DNA of 64,000 bases from NCBI GenBank assembly GCA_013368375.1, contig JAACJP010000011.1:186001-250000 (forward strand), written 5' to 3'. This document shows, piece by piece, positions 24,020 to 34,445 of the stretch. The stretch's first letter is position 1, and every line of letters begins with the position of its first letter. Both the position numbers and the translations under genes were made by a program. This DNA comes from Tricholomella constricta (taxonomy: Eukaryota; Basidiomycota; Agaricomycetes; Agaricales; Lyophyllaceae). The notes below the pieces were generated by a model. That model had not been told where the DNA came from, did no database searches, and saw only the letters and a list, made by a program, of their open reading frames with translations.

Positions 24020-25125
24020 TGATGAGCACCGTCCCGCGCTATACACAGAGCCAGCCCATAATACGGACCTCAACCGCTGCGCCACAACGAACACACTCCC
24101 GAATACGACCGAAGCGCTAAACCGACCGACCGACAATACGACAGACCGACCGACAATACGACAGACCGACCGACAATACGACAGACCAACCGACAATGCG
24201 ACCAAAACGACCGACAATACGACCAAACGACCGACGTACCGACCAAGAGACAGAGTAACGTGAAACGCCAGTTCTTCTCCCTGGGTACACGGAGCACGGA
24301 ACGCCGTATAACCTGTCAGCGACCGCGCACGTTTGTATGCCAAGGTCTCAACCCGGCGACAACCAAACCCGATTTGAAATTACCCTAGAAAACACCTTGC
24401 CCAGCCATTCGCAGAGAGGATCCGGCCGCACCACGGAGTTCCGCCTCCAAGAGCCACTACCGATCGAAAAGCCGCCACCAATCACACATCCGACCCGACG
24501 CCTCGAACCGATCAAAAGCCCCTTTGCCGAGCCAAGGAGCGCCACACTCTCTAAAAAAGCGCCGCGTGGTACCAAGCTTGGCGACGCTTGTCTCAATAAA
24601 CCAGTAAAACACCTGCCTCGCCGGCCTGCGAGAGGCGAGTCGGTCACATAGTATAAAAACATACCCATGTACTACCTACCTCCCCCAGTGAATTACAGCC
24701 CGTATTTTCCCTCACAACTCAGAGTGAATAGCTCGAAACCGTCGTCTCTGTCGTCTCTGCACCGTCCTCATCGTATAAACCGTCGCCACTGTCGTAAATC
24801 TCGTAACTGCCGTCTCTGTCGCCTCGTACTCATCGCCCGAACCCGTGAGTTCTCCGTATTAACCCCGTTCGTCTCGTTGTCGCACGACCGACACCCAAAG
24901 TCGCGTCGCTAACCTGTTCCACTCGGGAACGTCGCGTTCCATCGCCCCCGTCGCGTTGTTGTCGGTTCGACTAGCTACGAGTCGGATCGTCCCTTACCTT
25001 CGTCAAACAACCCTTACAAGCCCTGCACACTCGCGTGTTTGGGAACTTTTAACATTTCTCGCCCCCCATAGTTGTTAGTTGTTTTGTTGTTGTGCACAGC
25101 ACCTACAGGCCTTCTAGCTCTATCA
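24020..25125 (+). repeat. Right LTR of element C (1106 bp)
   Basis: Same ends as the left copy, with one extra 20-bp unit near 24140-24185. Immediately upstream is the polypurine tract AAGGAGGAGA (24010-24019). Followed by the duplicated target ACGT (25126-25129). Confidence 0.9.
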
Positions 25126-25759
25126 ACGTCACACGGCAGAACCGCCGGTGACGGCTCCCTCGAGCAAATTCGAGCCGTACCTATGGAACGGCACAGGCGA
25201 ATCTTCGTCGCCTGTGCATGAGGATTGGATCGAGCTCGCCCTTTTACGGCGCGAGCTCCAGTTATTTTGGCCGGCTACTAGGATAACCGACGAAACTCAA
25301 CGACGGAGGCTCGAAGCACGAGCCGAACACAGTATCGAACAGGACTATGGAATGTCTTGTATTGATGTAGGACATACCGAGTACCTACATAAATATATGG
25401 ATGCGTTACGCGTGTCTTATCGAGAATGGTGCGGCCAACAGACCGCACCGATTATGAACACTACACCCTCGACTTGGGAAGCCAAACTCGAAGCGTTCTG
25501 GGCGACGACAGACGTCCAGAGCGAATACCGGCGTCGGAGGCTGTTAGAGGCCACCGAAAAGTTATACCAGAAGTACGGTGCCACAACTATGCACCGTATG
25601 GCGGTCGGCGACTCGTACGCTGACAAAGTTATCTCGACACTTCGTGAGGTCGTGGAACTCTATAGGAAGCGGCGTCCGAAGGACGCACAACGAGGGGCAT
25701 CACAGTCGTGCGATGCAAGTACGATGGCGCCACAGGCGCAATCATCGACGAAACCGGTG

Positions 25760-25779
25760 GGACCATCAATTGATGGTCC
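25760..25779. repeat. Perfect 20-bp palindrome in element D coding sequence
   Basis: GGACCATCAATTGATGGTCC has no loop at all. It is one of a dense series of inverted repeats; the next ones are TTCAGATC/GATCTGAA (25817-25843) and ACGCGAGG/CCTCGCGT (25846-25868). Confidence 0.9.
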
Positions 25780-27709
25780 TAAGAATGAACGTTCGAGCGG
25801 CTTGAGTGCTGCCCCCTTCAGATCCATCGTGAAGCGATCTGAAAGACGCGAGGGCAATGGCCTCGCGTCAGTGAACGTCACATATCGTGGTGGACACGAA
25901 GACCACGACTGGCGAGCACCGTCGCCAATGCATAATCAACATATGCAACAACGTTCAGAGCCCAGACATGAGGCCCCCAAACAGGGCAGTGTGGAGGGCA
26001 GCGTCGAGCATCGAAGGATGCTAAATGAGATGCGACCCGAGGCGAACATCGTAGGTGGACGACGTTCTGGTGGGGAGGAGAGGTATCAGACCAGCTGCCA
26101 TCCCACAAACGAGACAATGAATGAAATGTCGCAGAGCGACGTCTTACGATCCATGATGCCCAGCAAAGGCGCAACATCCGCTGGCAGGAAAAGCGCCAGC
26201 GACACAATGTCGGAGGTGTCGAAGATACGACCTCCGAAGGCCGAGGTGCGCCAGAAGGGCGCAGGAAACGAGTACCAACGGAGTATGGTCAGGACAGACC
26301 ATACTATAGTTGATGGCGCGAGGCAAGGCCATGCGCATCGAATTGCAACACACCTTAAAGGTGTACAGGAGGACAGCAAGCGTCCTCCTACCAAGCCCAT
26401 GGACAGGCTTGCATCAGCGCGCTCAATAGCACACAATTACTCTTCGTCTGGGTATTCTACACCTAGACCCTCTAGTGGCGCTATTGCCGTCACACCGGTG
26501 TCAGAGAGCGCCAGCGTGCGCCCTCAACCAGAACGAGCACCGGAATACCCAAGAAGAAGTGCTGTCAGCGATGGCGGAAAAGTGACCGTGCCCCAGATGA
26601 TTGTGAGGCACCAAAACGGACCAAGGTGCTTACCTGGTTTGCAAAGTGATGGGCATAGCCCAGCATCGAATTCGAGTGAAGCACGTCTAGTTAAAGACGT
26701 GCAAGACAGGCATCCGGCATTAACGGATGTACGGACAGACGTCCGCAAGGGAGGAGATGGGTGTGGCAAACGCCCATCGAGAATGCTTGAACGCCACAGG
26801 ACGACGAACGCAAGGGTGCAGACGACGGCATACCCGGAGGCGGACACCCACGTTGCGTGGTGGATAGCACGACACATCGTCGATGGAAGCGACTGGAACG
26901 AGACGTTCCGGGAGCTAATGCAAGATCGGCCAGAAGACGATGTGCGCCGAGTCTGGAGGTGGGTGATGTACCACCTACGGCATCACAGAAAGGAACTCCG
27001 TGTAGACACGGCGTTAATGAGCGTCAAGCCTGTACCGGAGACGGCGCCAAGCGTTGTATCCGATGATGAATTTAGTGACCGAGGCAGCGATGCGGGAACA
27101 CCCAGATCGAGTTCGCACTATGCACAGGGGCGAACACGCACCCCTGACCATGTCACAGAATGGTTGGAGGGTAACTCGAGTACCTACTCGCGCAGTATGA
27201 GCGTGATTAGGGGCAATTACGACATGGTGGTATCGACACCATCGGCAGCTCGGAATGAACTGCCCACCGAGCGATTGGCGTGCATACGCCAAATTGTTCA
27301 TCGCACATACGGCGATGAACCGGAAGGGGAAGACGACGAGAACGATGAGCGGTCCGAAGGTCATTCGGAACGCTCAGAAGCATGGCATGTCCAAACATAT
27401 GAATGTGAGGACGCATGCCATGAGTACCAGTACTTCGATGAAGACGGGAAGGAAATTCGCGTCTACGAAGTGGAGAGCGATGGGGAAACCAGCGCTCTTG
27501 AGGCAGAATATGATAGTTACCGTGAACGTGGTAGCTATCAAGAGGAGGAGGAGAGTGGCGCTGAGCATAGCGGCTCGGAAGACGCTCGTTTTAACGACGA
27601 GCAGGAGAATGGCGCTGCACATAGCGGCCCAGAAGACGCTCGTTCGAACAACGAGCAAAGCGACGAAGGCGCTCGTTATGATGATAACGAGTGCACCGAC
27701 TCCAATTGA

Positions 27710-28365
27710 GCGGGTTGGGCTCGTTGTGCCCAACAGTTCCTATCCAGGTCTTTGAGATGCAATATTAGACGCATCAGTCCGGCAGCCGTATCGGTTATGT
27801 GTCGACGTTTATAACGTCGAGGTGGCAGCCTACGTGACTTTAACCACAGTCGCAGCGATAACCATCGCTGAAACCTTTGTGGCGTATACGTCGGCGCGAT
27901 AAATAGCGCCTCAGTCTTCTGCGGTAGTTCAACCAGCCCTGGTCCGGCAGGCGTAATAGCTGTCGACGAGGAGTCGAAGACGGAGCCAAAAAATCGATGA
28001 AGCCATAAATCACCGGCTAACGACTCGATTGGCGACTATCAAACCAACTCAGGCGCGAAAGTCATCGTTGGGCATTATGTGCCCAACCCTAGCCAGTACG
28101 TCCACGGAACATGGACGCCAATCTCTTAGAGACTGGAGGAACAAGTCGCGGTCGACAGAATCGACACTACGTTAGGGCCATGACATAACATTATCATTAG
28201 TCCATATCGTCGGGGTACCAATACCCAGATGCGACAACTGTGGCGCATAAAATATGCGCAATACATTCGACTATGGTTGCGCGTACTGTACGCGCAATAT
28301 ATACGACATACCCTCGACATCCGCCCGGGTGTAAAGATTGTTGAGTGCAATCTTAAAGGGGGGTA
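27710..28365 (+). other. Element D 3' non-coding region, rich in hairpins, ending in polypurine tract
   Basis: No ORF. Perfect short inverted repeats recur, for example GTTGGGC/GCCCAAC (27714-27734), TCGACGTT/AACGTCGA (27802-27820), GTTGGGCA/TGCCCAAC near 28070 and TTGCGCGTAC/GTACGCGCAA near 28275. It ends in AAAGGGGGG just before the LTR, the usual plus-strand primer site. Confidence 0.75.
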
Positions 28366-28560
28366 TGTAAGGACGCAGGTCCATACTGGTCACCTGTGTT
28401 GGCATTGTTTGGCAACGCCTTCGGCGTTGCCTATATTTATTGTTTATATCTATTATTTTAAGTAGATCTTCGCAACTTCATGTACAACTAGCAGAAAAAT
28501 GACATCTGGTCAAGCTCGGTTGTAGTGTGATTCGCGAGGTCGTCCTGTAGCACCGCTACA
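28366..28560 (+). repeat. Right LTR of element D (195 bp)
   Basis: Identical to the left LTR except one base. Followed by the duplicated target TACAG (28561-28565) and then LINE ORF2 sequence. Confidence 0.9.
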
Positions 28561-29671
28561 TACAGTTTCTTTGCCTCATCCAAGATGGTGCTGCTTTCAT
28601 GGTCCTCGAGTCCCCGGTATCGATGGGCGATGGAGCTGAGTCTGTTGACGTTCTTGCGTGAGGTTTCGAGTTCTCGGCTCCACCAGCGTCGCGTGTGTGT
28701 CGTGATTTTGGTCATTGGGACAGCTTCGGCTATCGTTTCTTGCAGGGCCTTCGTTAGCTGGTTGACCTGGAGTTGGAAGTCTTCCTCTGTTTGAATGGGT
28801 TGTGGCGGGGCAAAGTGGCGTGCTACGATTTTTGACTCCAGTGTTCGGTTGAATTCCACCCAGTTGGTCATGCGATAATTTCTGCTTGGTTCCGTCGGCC
28901 GTTTCGTCACTGGGATGTCGAAGATCGAAGTGATGGGCAGGTGATCGGTGCATGGGCCTTGTAGTGCTGGGATCGTTTCGCATCTTGTGTGGTAATCCTC
29001 GAGGTTCCCGCTGCAGAAAACGTTGTCCGGCCGGGTCCAGTTTTTCGATCGTCGTGCTTGTAGCGTTGGCGTCCCCCTCGGTAGGATCATTACCATGTCA
29101 AAGTCAGCCAGCATTTCGATCAGTACTTGTGCTTCCCTCGTTGCTTGCGCAGTGAACAGGTGGTGGTTGCGTGCTTCGTCCCATAATGGATCGTGCCGGT
29201 TGAAATCGCCCGCCCATATCATGTAGTCGGTGTCCCGTTCGCAGAGCTTGTGTCGTTGTGCAGTGATGAAGTCGTTTAGTGCGTGGAGGTTGCGGGAGTG
29301 GGTGCAGTCGTTGTAGATGTTGAATAAGGTTAGTCGCCCGAAGTCGCCCCGTATTTGTATGGCCGTCAGGTCGTTGTTGTCCGGTAGTGTGATTTGAGAC
29401 CAGGCGTCCGTATCGAGCGCCGTGTTGACTAGCATCACGGATCTAATGGCACTATCCTGGTCAGTAAGGTGGGAGGTGGGATATATTACTCGCCAGGCTC
29501 TGGAGGCTCGCGTCTTTCTCTCCGGATCGATGTATGGTTCTTGTATGATTATTACGTCCCATTCTTTCGCTAGTGTGTTGGAGTTCAGTAGGTTATATTG
29601 CGCCGTTTTCGATTTTGCCAGGTTTTGTTGAAGTGTCCTCAGTCGTTTCGGTGTGGGGTCTGGTTCCATCA

Positions 29672-31829
29672 TTAGTTACTTGTCGGAGTGTTCCCTCGAT
29701 AACTTGGATCCGCGGATGGCGATCTAGAGGCCCTTTGACTGGCGTTCGGTCCTGTGGCCGGGGGGGCTAAGCTGGAGCCATGTGTGACTTGCATCCACTG
29801 GATGGGCTGGCTGGTGGGCGGCGTCGTCTGGCTGAGGGGCAACACGAGGCTACCTTCGCGACTGAGTGGTGGTTCCCGTCCCTGCTGCTTTCTCTGGCGC
29901 TGGTTTTGCTGGGTTTGCATCGTCGGATTGGCATAAATGATCTTGGGGGGCGTCAGCCTGGGTACCGTTGCGTGGGTCCACGGTTCCTCAGTGGGGAAGT
30001 ATGGCATCGCATTCTCGGGCATTCTTGCGTTGAGTTCGTCTCTTTTCTTCCTGTAGATTGGGCAGTGTCGTCTGTCGCCGCTGATGTGTCCCCGTCGTCC
30101 ACAAGGGATGCAGTAGATTTGCTCGCTGTTGCAGTCGCGAGCCGAGTGTCCGTCGCCGCCGCACCGTCCGCAGTATGCTACGCTCCTGTGGCACGCGTTC
30201 GCGAGGTGGTCCCAGTCCTGGCATTTGAAGCAACGAAGAGGTTCCTTGTGATCTTTCTCGACGCTAATCCGTTCACCTAAAATGAATAGTCCCCGTACTG
30301 CCAGTTCGTTGGCGACTGATTGGTCGTAGAGGCGTATCTGTTAGGACTCTGCGTAGCACGTCGGTTACAGATGTACTCTGGAACCACCGAAGCGGACAGG
30401 CCTGACGTTCGTCAAGGAAAACGGCCTTCGAAAGGATATTCGGAGGTCGTGAGCGTTGACGAAGGAGTTCACCGGAGCTAATTCGATCGAACGAGCTCAG
30501 GGGATACGAGTGTGAAGCCAAGTATATTTGAGAAAGAGAGATAGAAACGAGAACGAGAACAGGAACTGGTCTTAACAAATGGTAATATCGAGGTAAGGTG
30601 TCCGAAAAGAAAGTGGTGTCATATATGTACGGCGGACGTGCGTGGGAAAGCGTAGTGGGTGTGACTTTAGGGGTGGTCGTTAGGGACGTTCGTGACAGTA
30701 TCGCCAGGTGGGCCGATTTTTGACTGGGTGATCTTCTCTCCTGGGGCTTAATCCATTTCATAGAGGCGATGGCCCCCAGCGGTATCCTGTTGTTCTCGTG
30801 TACGGAATCTCGGTGGTCAGCAAGCGACGGGTCAAATTCAACCGAAACGAATCTGGCGATCATATTGTACATACGTCTCTGGAGCATTGCTCCAGTGCTG
30901 AGTCCGTTCGAAAAGTCACTGGCGTTGTCGTTAATCCATTTTGCCGCTGCTTCAGTGTTGGCCTCGAGGAGAATGCCTCCGTTTACCAGTCGTCGGGCCG
31001 CGCAAATGGAGTGCTTTGATGTGATGTCGACCATGGCGATGGCGGCATTCGCTTTGTTCACTAGTTCCGCGACGCTACAGTCTTTGAGGTTGGCGTTGTC
31101 GGCATAGAAGTCCACGTCGACGAGCAGTTGTCGCATCTTGATGGCTTCCCTTGCGCGTAGTCGGGGGTCTATGTTTCCGTTCAAGGTGAAGGGCACGGGG
31201 CCGGGGTTGGTCTTGCTGGTAAGGGCGTCCCTGTAGGAGGTTACTGTTTTCTCTATGGTCCTGGCGGTCTCTTGGATCTCCGAGTTGGCCTGTTTCGCTT
31301 GTTCGTGGGATGTAGCTGCAGCGTCGATCAGATCCGTTCGGAGGTCGGCGACGGTGGCTTCTATTAGTGTCTTCATTTCCGTCCGGTTCTTCTCTAGTTG
31401 CTTGTTGATCTCTCGCGAGACTTCATCTTTCAGAACGTTATGGTCCAGTGTCCCGACTAGGTAGGCGCACGCCAGTATTGCGTCGTGGTTGACCGGGTTG
31501 TCGACTATCCCCTCGTAATTGGCCAGGACGTGGAGTATGTTTGATAGGGTTGTGGCATTGGGCTTCCCGGGTGCACGAATCAGCCCTAAGGAACGTAAAT
31601 GCTTTTCACTCATCTGCGTGTTGTGCCGGAGCGCTTCTTCACTGTTCGCACTCTCTTCCCTGTCCATTTCTTCCGACCACGTTAGGTTTCCCTTGTCTGT
31701 GTTTTCTTTGGTGGGTATCTTCGAGAGTGAGTCCTCTAGAGTGGTCTGTCTCGAGTTCATTCTGATTGAGTTCGCTGTTGTTCTTGTTATTGTTATTGGT
31801 GGGGGCTTTGTAGGCTGACTGGGCACCAT
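29672..31829 (-). pseudogene. LINE ORF1: gag-like protein with three zinc knuckles, split by a solo LTR
   Basis: The start ATG is at 31829. Reading is open to 30698, then interrupted by the 359-bp solo LTR, and resumes from 30333 to the TAA at 29672-29674. The N-terminal half is coiled-coil-like and rich in Glu/Lys/Thr. After the break come three CCHC knuckles: C-x2-C-x4-H-x4-C twice, then a third with a longer last spacing. The C-terminus is Pro/Gln-rich. The stop overlaps the ORF2 start as TAATG. ORF1 would coat the LINE RNA. Without the LTR the frame appears intact. Confidence 0.8.
30339..30697 (-). repeat. Solo LTR of the element A family in LINE ORF1 (359 bp)
   Basis: TGTTAGGAC...GTGACA, same family as 6586-6943 and the same orientation. 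Flanked by exact GTATC duplications (30334-30338; 30698-30702). It retains the TAATATCGAGGT self-primer complement. Confidence 0.9.
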
Positions 31830-32022
31830 GTGCGCCGTCTTAGTGCAGGGGGGGGATTTAAAAACTCTCTTGGTTGGCCTTAGATAGTGGTATAGTAGAT
31901 TTACGAAAGAGAGAGTAAAGCAGTAGGGCTGCTACGTCGTGCTCGACGTTGCTGCCGCTGTGTCGAAAGTCCGGGGTCCTACAGGGGTGCCACGTGGTCC
32001 GGAGCCAAGAGAGTCCACAAAA
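31830..32022 (-). other. LINE 5' untranslated region
   Basis: About 190 bases between the ORF1 start and the LINE 5' end, next to the target duplication at 32023-32034. No ORF. Internal promoter expected but no motif recognised. Confidence 0.55.
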
Positions 32023-32072
32023 AAGGGTTGCCCTAACACCCACTCCCATTCCCACTCCCGCTTCGGCTCCCC

Positions 32073-32306
32073 TGTAACGACGGCGCGTTACAATACGTCT
32101 ATATTGAGACGCGACCTGTTTGGCATTACCTTCTGGTAATGCACGACCATCTTTGTTATGCGTATATAAATGTCCTGTACAGTTTATGCTTAGATAATCC
32201 TTTGCACCTTCACCCTGTACACGTACTTAGCAGAATCCCACAGATTGGTCTAGCTTAACGTGTCTGGTGTCTCGCAAGGATCCCCCAACCCTGTACAACC
32301 GTTACA
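32073..32306 (+). repeat. Left LTR of element E (234 bp)
   Basis: TGTAACG...GTTACA. It carries an 8-bp inverted repeat GCATTACC/GGTAATGC upstream of TATATAAA (32163-32170), in the position of the GGCAACGCC hairpin of element D. Confidence 0.9.
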
Positions 32307-32420
32307 CTTTTTTAAGCTACCCAGCTTTGCTATCTGCTTAACTGCTCTCTATCGTCGACGTCGACTCGCTTATCAGCGCCATCACCATCACCACAACCCT
32401 GAAACGAAGATCTATCTGCG

Positions 32421-34445
32421 ATGGATCCAAACCGAGCGCCACCGAGCGCTACCAGCTCTGAAAACACACCAACGATACAATCTATCGTCGATCCGCCAGT
32501 ACCGCGACCTCCTATAGCCTATGTGCCGCCTCAACGTCGTTCGGACGAAGTCGGGCAAGGTGTAGCAGCAGTAGAGGGACCAACAGCAGTAAGTAGCCTG
32601 GAGCTACTATCAATGCATGCCACAGAGCGCCCAGCCGCAAGGTTAGGCACTCTGGGGGTCGAAACTGCTGAAGATGCGAGTCTTAGACATGCATCGGACG
32701 ATGGCCCCGTACGATTGGCTCTGCAACAAGCGTACGCCGCGTAGCCGCCTCCCCGGCCCCCACTGCTGTGCCACAGTCTTCGGTACAAGCCCCGGTACAC
32801 GCCAACACGGATAACCAGTCGGTTACGAGTGCGTACCTTCGACGACGGGCGTTATCGCCTGTCAGCTCGACGGCAGAATCGGACACCGGGACCCTGAACA
32901 TCTTCAGGTTCTCGCCCCTCCTCAAGCGCCAGGTTCACCTCTACTGGTCAGAATACCAGTCGAGGGTCCCAGACGCTAGTCGACGTACTCAGATGAATGA
33001 GAACGCGCTAGGCTCCGCCTACGTACACTGTGCGATCATGGACACGGAGCCTGATACGAACAGTATCGAATTTGAAAAGCTAGTTATCGAAGGCATTCGC
33101 TTCGAAATAGATAACTATTCTATGGCCACTGTCTTGGAAGCATCGAGGTCTTCGACACCGAAAGCTCCGCAAGCAACAGTAGGAACGACACAAGCAGCCG
33201 ACAGCATCGGCCCTGTGCTCACTACGCCTGTAAAAATCGAGGATCGTGTGGATGAAACACACGACGGCGTCAAACCGATTGAGGAAAGGCCTGCGCCTGC
33301 TCAAACACTACGGTTCACAACTGAGACATCACCGCCTGTGATACAAGTCCCTGGGAATGCATCCCGTCGATACCCAATGGCAGACTCGTGGGCAGACAGA
33401 GTCGCCCTCCAGCGCGAGCGGGATCGAGACTTGCAGCAACAGGGTCATTTGGTTTACGATGACCAGGGAGTGATCTTTATCGGACGTCAGCCCGTCGACC
33501 AAATGAAGAGCATTTATTTCGAGTTGATTGGACAACCTCACGAACAGGATAATAATGTGCAGAGTGCCCCCTACGATGAGCACCTGCAGGGACGTGATCA
33601 ACAGCAAACATTTGCTAGAGATCGACCTCCTCATGAGACTCCCGTAGTTCGTACGCATTTTACCAATGCTCGTGGACGCGGTAGGGGAATGAGCGTCGTG
33701 AACCCTATATCACGAAACCCAGGTAGACCAAGTGAAACCCCTGGGCGTGGGTTCTCGATGCCTCCGCAAGTGCGGTCAACTTCCCGAAACCCTGGAGTCG
33801 CTGAAGCCGTGGAACAACACCGAGATTCTATGCATGTACGCTTGAAAGCGCTGCTAGAAGAACAACTCGGTACACGCCTGCAACTTCCCGAGGGTAGTAA
33901 ATTGAGGCGATCTGACGCGTCCAAAACTATAACTCCATACGCTGGAGGAACCAAGTTTAGCGACCTTGAAAGGTGGCTAACGGACGTGTGCGTTCATTTA
34001 GCCGCATGCCAGTATGGTGGCGACAAACGCGACCGTGAACGCGTGCTCGTTGTACCAGAGTTTCTCAGAGGAGAAGCTAAGACATGGTACCAGCGCCACG
34101 TCGTTCATGTAAACCGTCGTCAACGCCATTGGACGTTTGAAGACGTCATTCTTGGATTGTATGATCGCTTTGTACAGCCGCATCTCATTCTGCCGTCTGC
34201 GCTCTCAACTAAGTCAGGTCGAGGGATCAACTTAGCCATCTCCACCGTCATTTGCGCCGGAATCCCGAAGTAACATCTTCGAGGCCCCGCGGAGGTGGGC
34301 GAATCGGTACCACTTTCATTCGCAAGTCCGCCTTAGCAGGAGGACTACACGCGAGAGTGGTGGCTACGCCACTGCGTGGACGAGGAGGAAAGGTGGGAGT
34401 GCAAGCACGCCCCGACCCAAACTCGGGTGCGCCACCAATAGACAG
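32421..34445 (+). pseudogene. Element E gag, frameshifted
   Basis: The ATG at 32421 gives 107 codons, then the reading moves to a second frame (about 32745-34273) and at least once more before the zinc knuckle. The second frame contains one copy of the helical unit seen twice in element D (H-L-Y-W core, R-R stretch, closing Tyr), and the capsid-like segment with W-Y-Q-R-H-V. Sequence near 34200-34440 is scrambled between frames, so part of gag appears deleted. A spliced gene is an alternative, but no convincing donor-acceptor pair was seen. Confidence 0.65.

Larger units (their letters stand above)
11945..25125 (+). mobile_element. Element C: 13.2-kb Ty3-type retrotransposon with antisense accessory genes
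   Basis: Long LTRs (11945-13030 and 24020-25125) start TGATGAG and end CTCTATCA, flanked by ACGT (11941-11944; 25126-25129). Inside are gag-protease, pol in the -1 frame, and about 4.4 kb of extra sequence carrying two spliced genes on the opposite strand. By eye the LTRs differ at about five positions plus one 20-bp repeat unit, so insertion is fairly recent. There is no chromodomain, and the RT uses a Y-I-D-D box. Confidence 0.88.
11936..27709 (+). pseudogene. Element D single ORF, gag-like protein of about 862 aa, split by element C
   Basis: The ATG is at 11936. Three codons follow, then element C with its ACGT duplication, and reading resumes at 25130 and runs to a TGA ending at 27709. 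The N-terminal 200 residues contain two copies of a helical unit of about 65 residues. Each has an L-x-x-F-W core, a run of Arg, a Y-G pair and a terminal Leu-Arg-x-x-x-x-x-Tyr. A single related unit occurs in element E gag, so I infer a gag role. The middle is basic and low complexity; the C-terminus is strongly acidic with repeated S-G-x-E-D-A-R units. No enzyme motif or zinc knuckle is seen. The coding DNA itself is packed with short perfect hairpins. Confidence 0.7.
11485..28560 (+). mobile_element. Element D: non-autonomous LTR retrotransposon, interrupted by element C
   Basis: Two 195-bp LTRs (11485-11679, 28366-28560) differ by one base and are flanked by TACAG (11480-11484; 28561-28565). 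Without C the element is about 3.9 kb. It has a leader, one 862-codon ORF with no protease, RT or integrase, a 650-bp non-coding 3' region and a polypurine tract AAAGGGGGG. The leader, the polypurine tract and the LTR layout resemble element E, so E-type machinery may have mobilised it. The interior is unusually rich in short inverted repeats. Confidence 0.85.
8488..29672 (-). pseudogene. LINE ORF2: AP endonuclease, reverse transcriptase, RNase H; split by element D
   Basis: Coding parts are 29672-28566 and 11479-8488; removing D and one TSD restores reading across Lys-Leu-Tyr. The N-terminal endonuclease shows the catalytic Q-E-P, G-D-F-N-R-H and D-H-L-P-I motifs. RT has the F-V-D-D box near 10465. 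RNase H has all four acids: T-D-G-S, the Glu in F-E-A-E-A, L-D-N, and the Asp in the E-M-V-D-K motif. A C-terminal C-x2-C...H...C cluster follows, as usual for Tad elements. Two in-frame TGA codons (10837-10839 and 10378-10380) break RT. Both sit where an Arg CGA would fit, so this is a decayed copy even without D. Confidence 0.85.
8063..32034 (-). mobile_element. Tad-like LINE inserted in the solo B LTR
   Basis: The 3' end is a 24-base poly(T) on the + strand (8074-8097), the poly(A) tail. The 5' end is near 32022. A 12-bp target duplication AAGGGTTGCCCT flanks it (8063-8074 and 32023-32034). ORF1 (gag-like) and ORF2 (endonuclease, RT, RNase H) read right to left. The LINE is interrupted by element D (11485-28560) in ORF2 and by a solo A-type LTR (30339-30697) in ORF1. 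Removing both restores continuous reading. An RNase H domain at the C-terminus of ORF2 fits the fungal Tad clade. Confidence 0.88.
7575..32038 (+). repeat. Solo LTR of element B inside B1 gag, split by a LINE
   Basis: The LTR starts TGTCAGGGG at 7575, runs to about 8074 and ends with TAACA at 32035-32038 after the LINE. Flanking CCCAC duplications (7570-7574; 32039-32043) show it arose from a separate insertion of a B element into another B element, later reduced to one LTR. It has the B-family TATATA box and the paired GGATTCCCC repeats, with more sequence drift than the LTRs of B2. Confidence 0.85.

Noticed and set aside
25148..25150. Start of the D ORF at 25148
   Set aside because: It is GTG; the frame runs back to a proper ATG at 11936 once element C is removed.
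32307..32330. Self-priming site for element E
   Set aside because: Only eight bases (TTAAGCTA) pair with the LTR, and not at the position 30 nt after TATA, so chance is likely.
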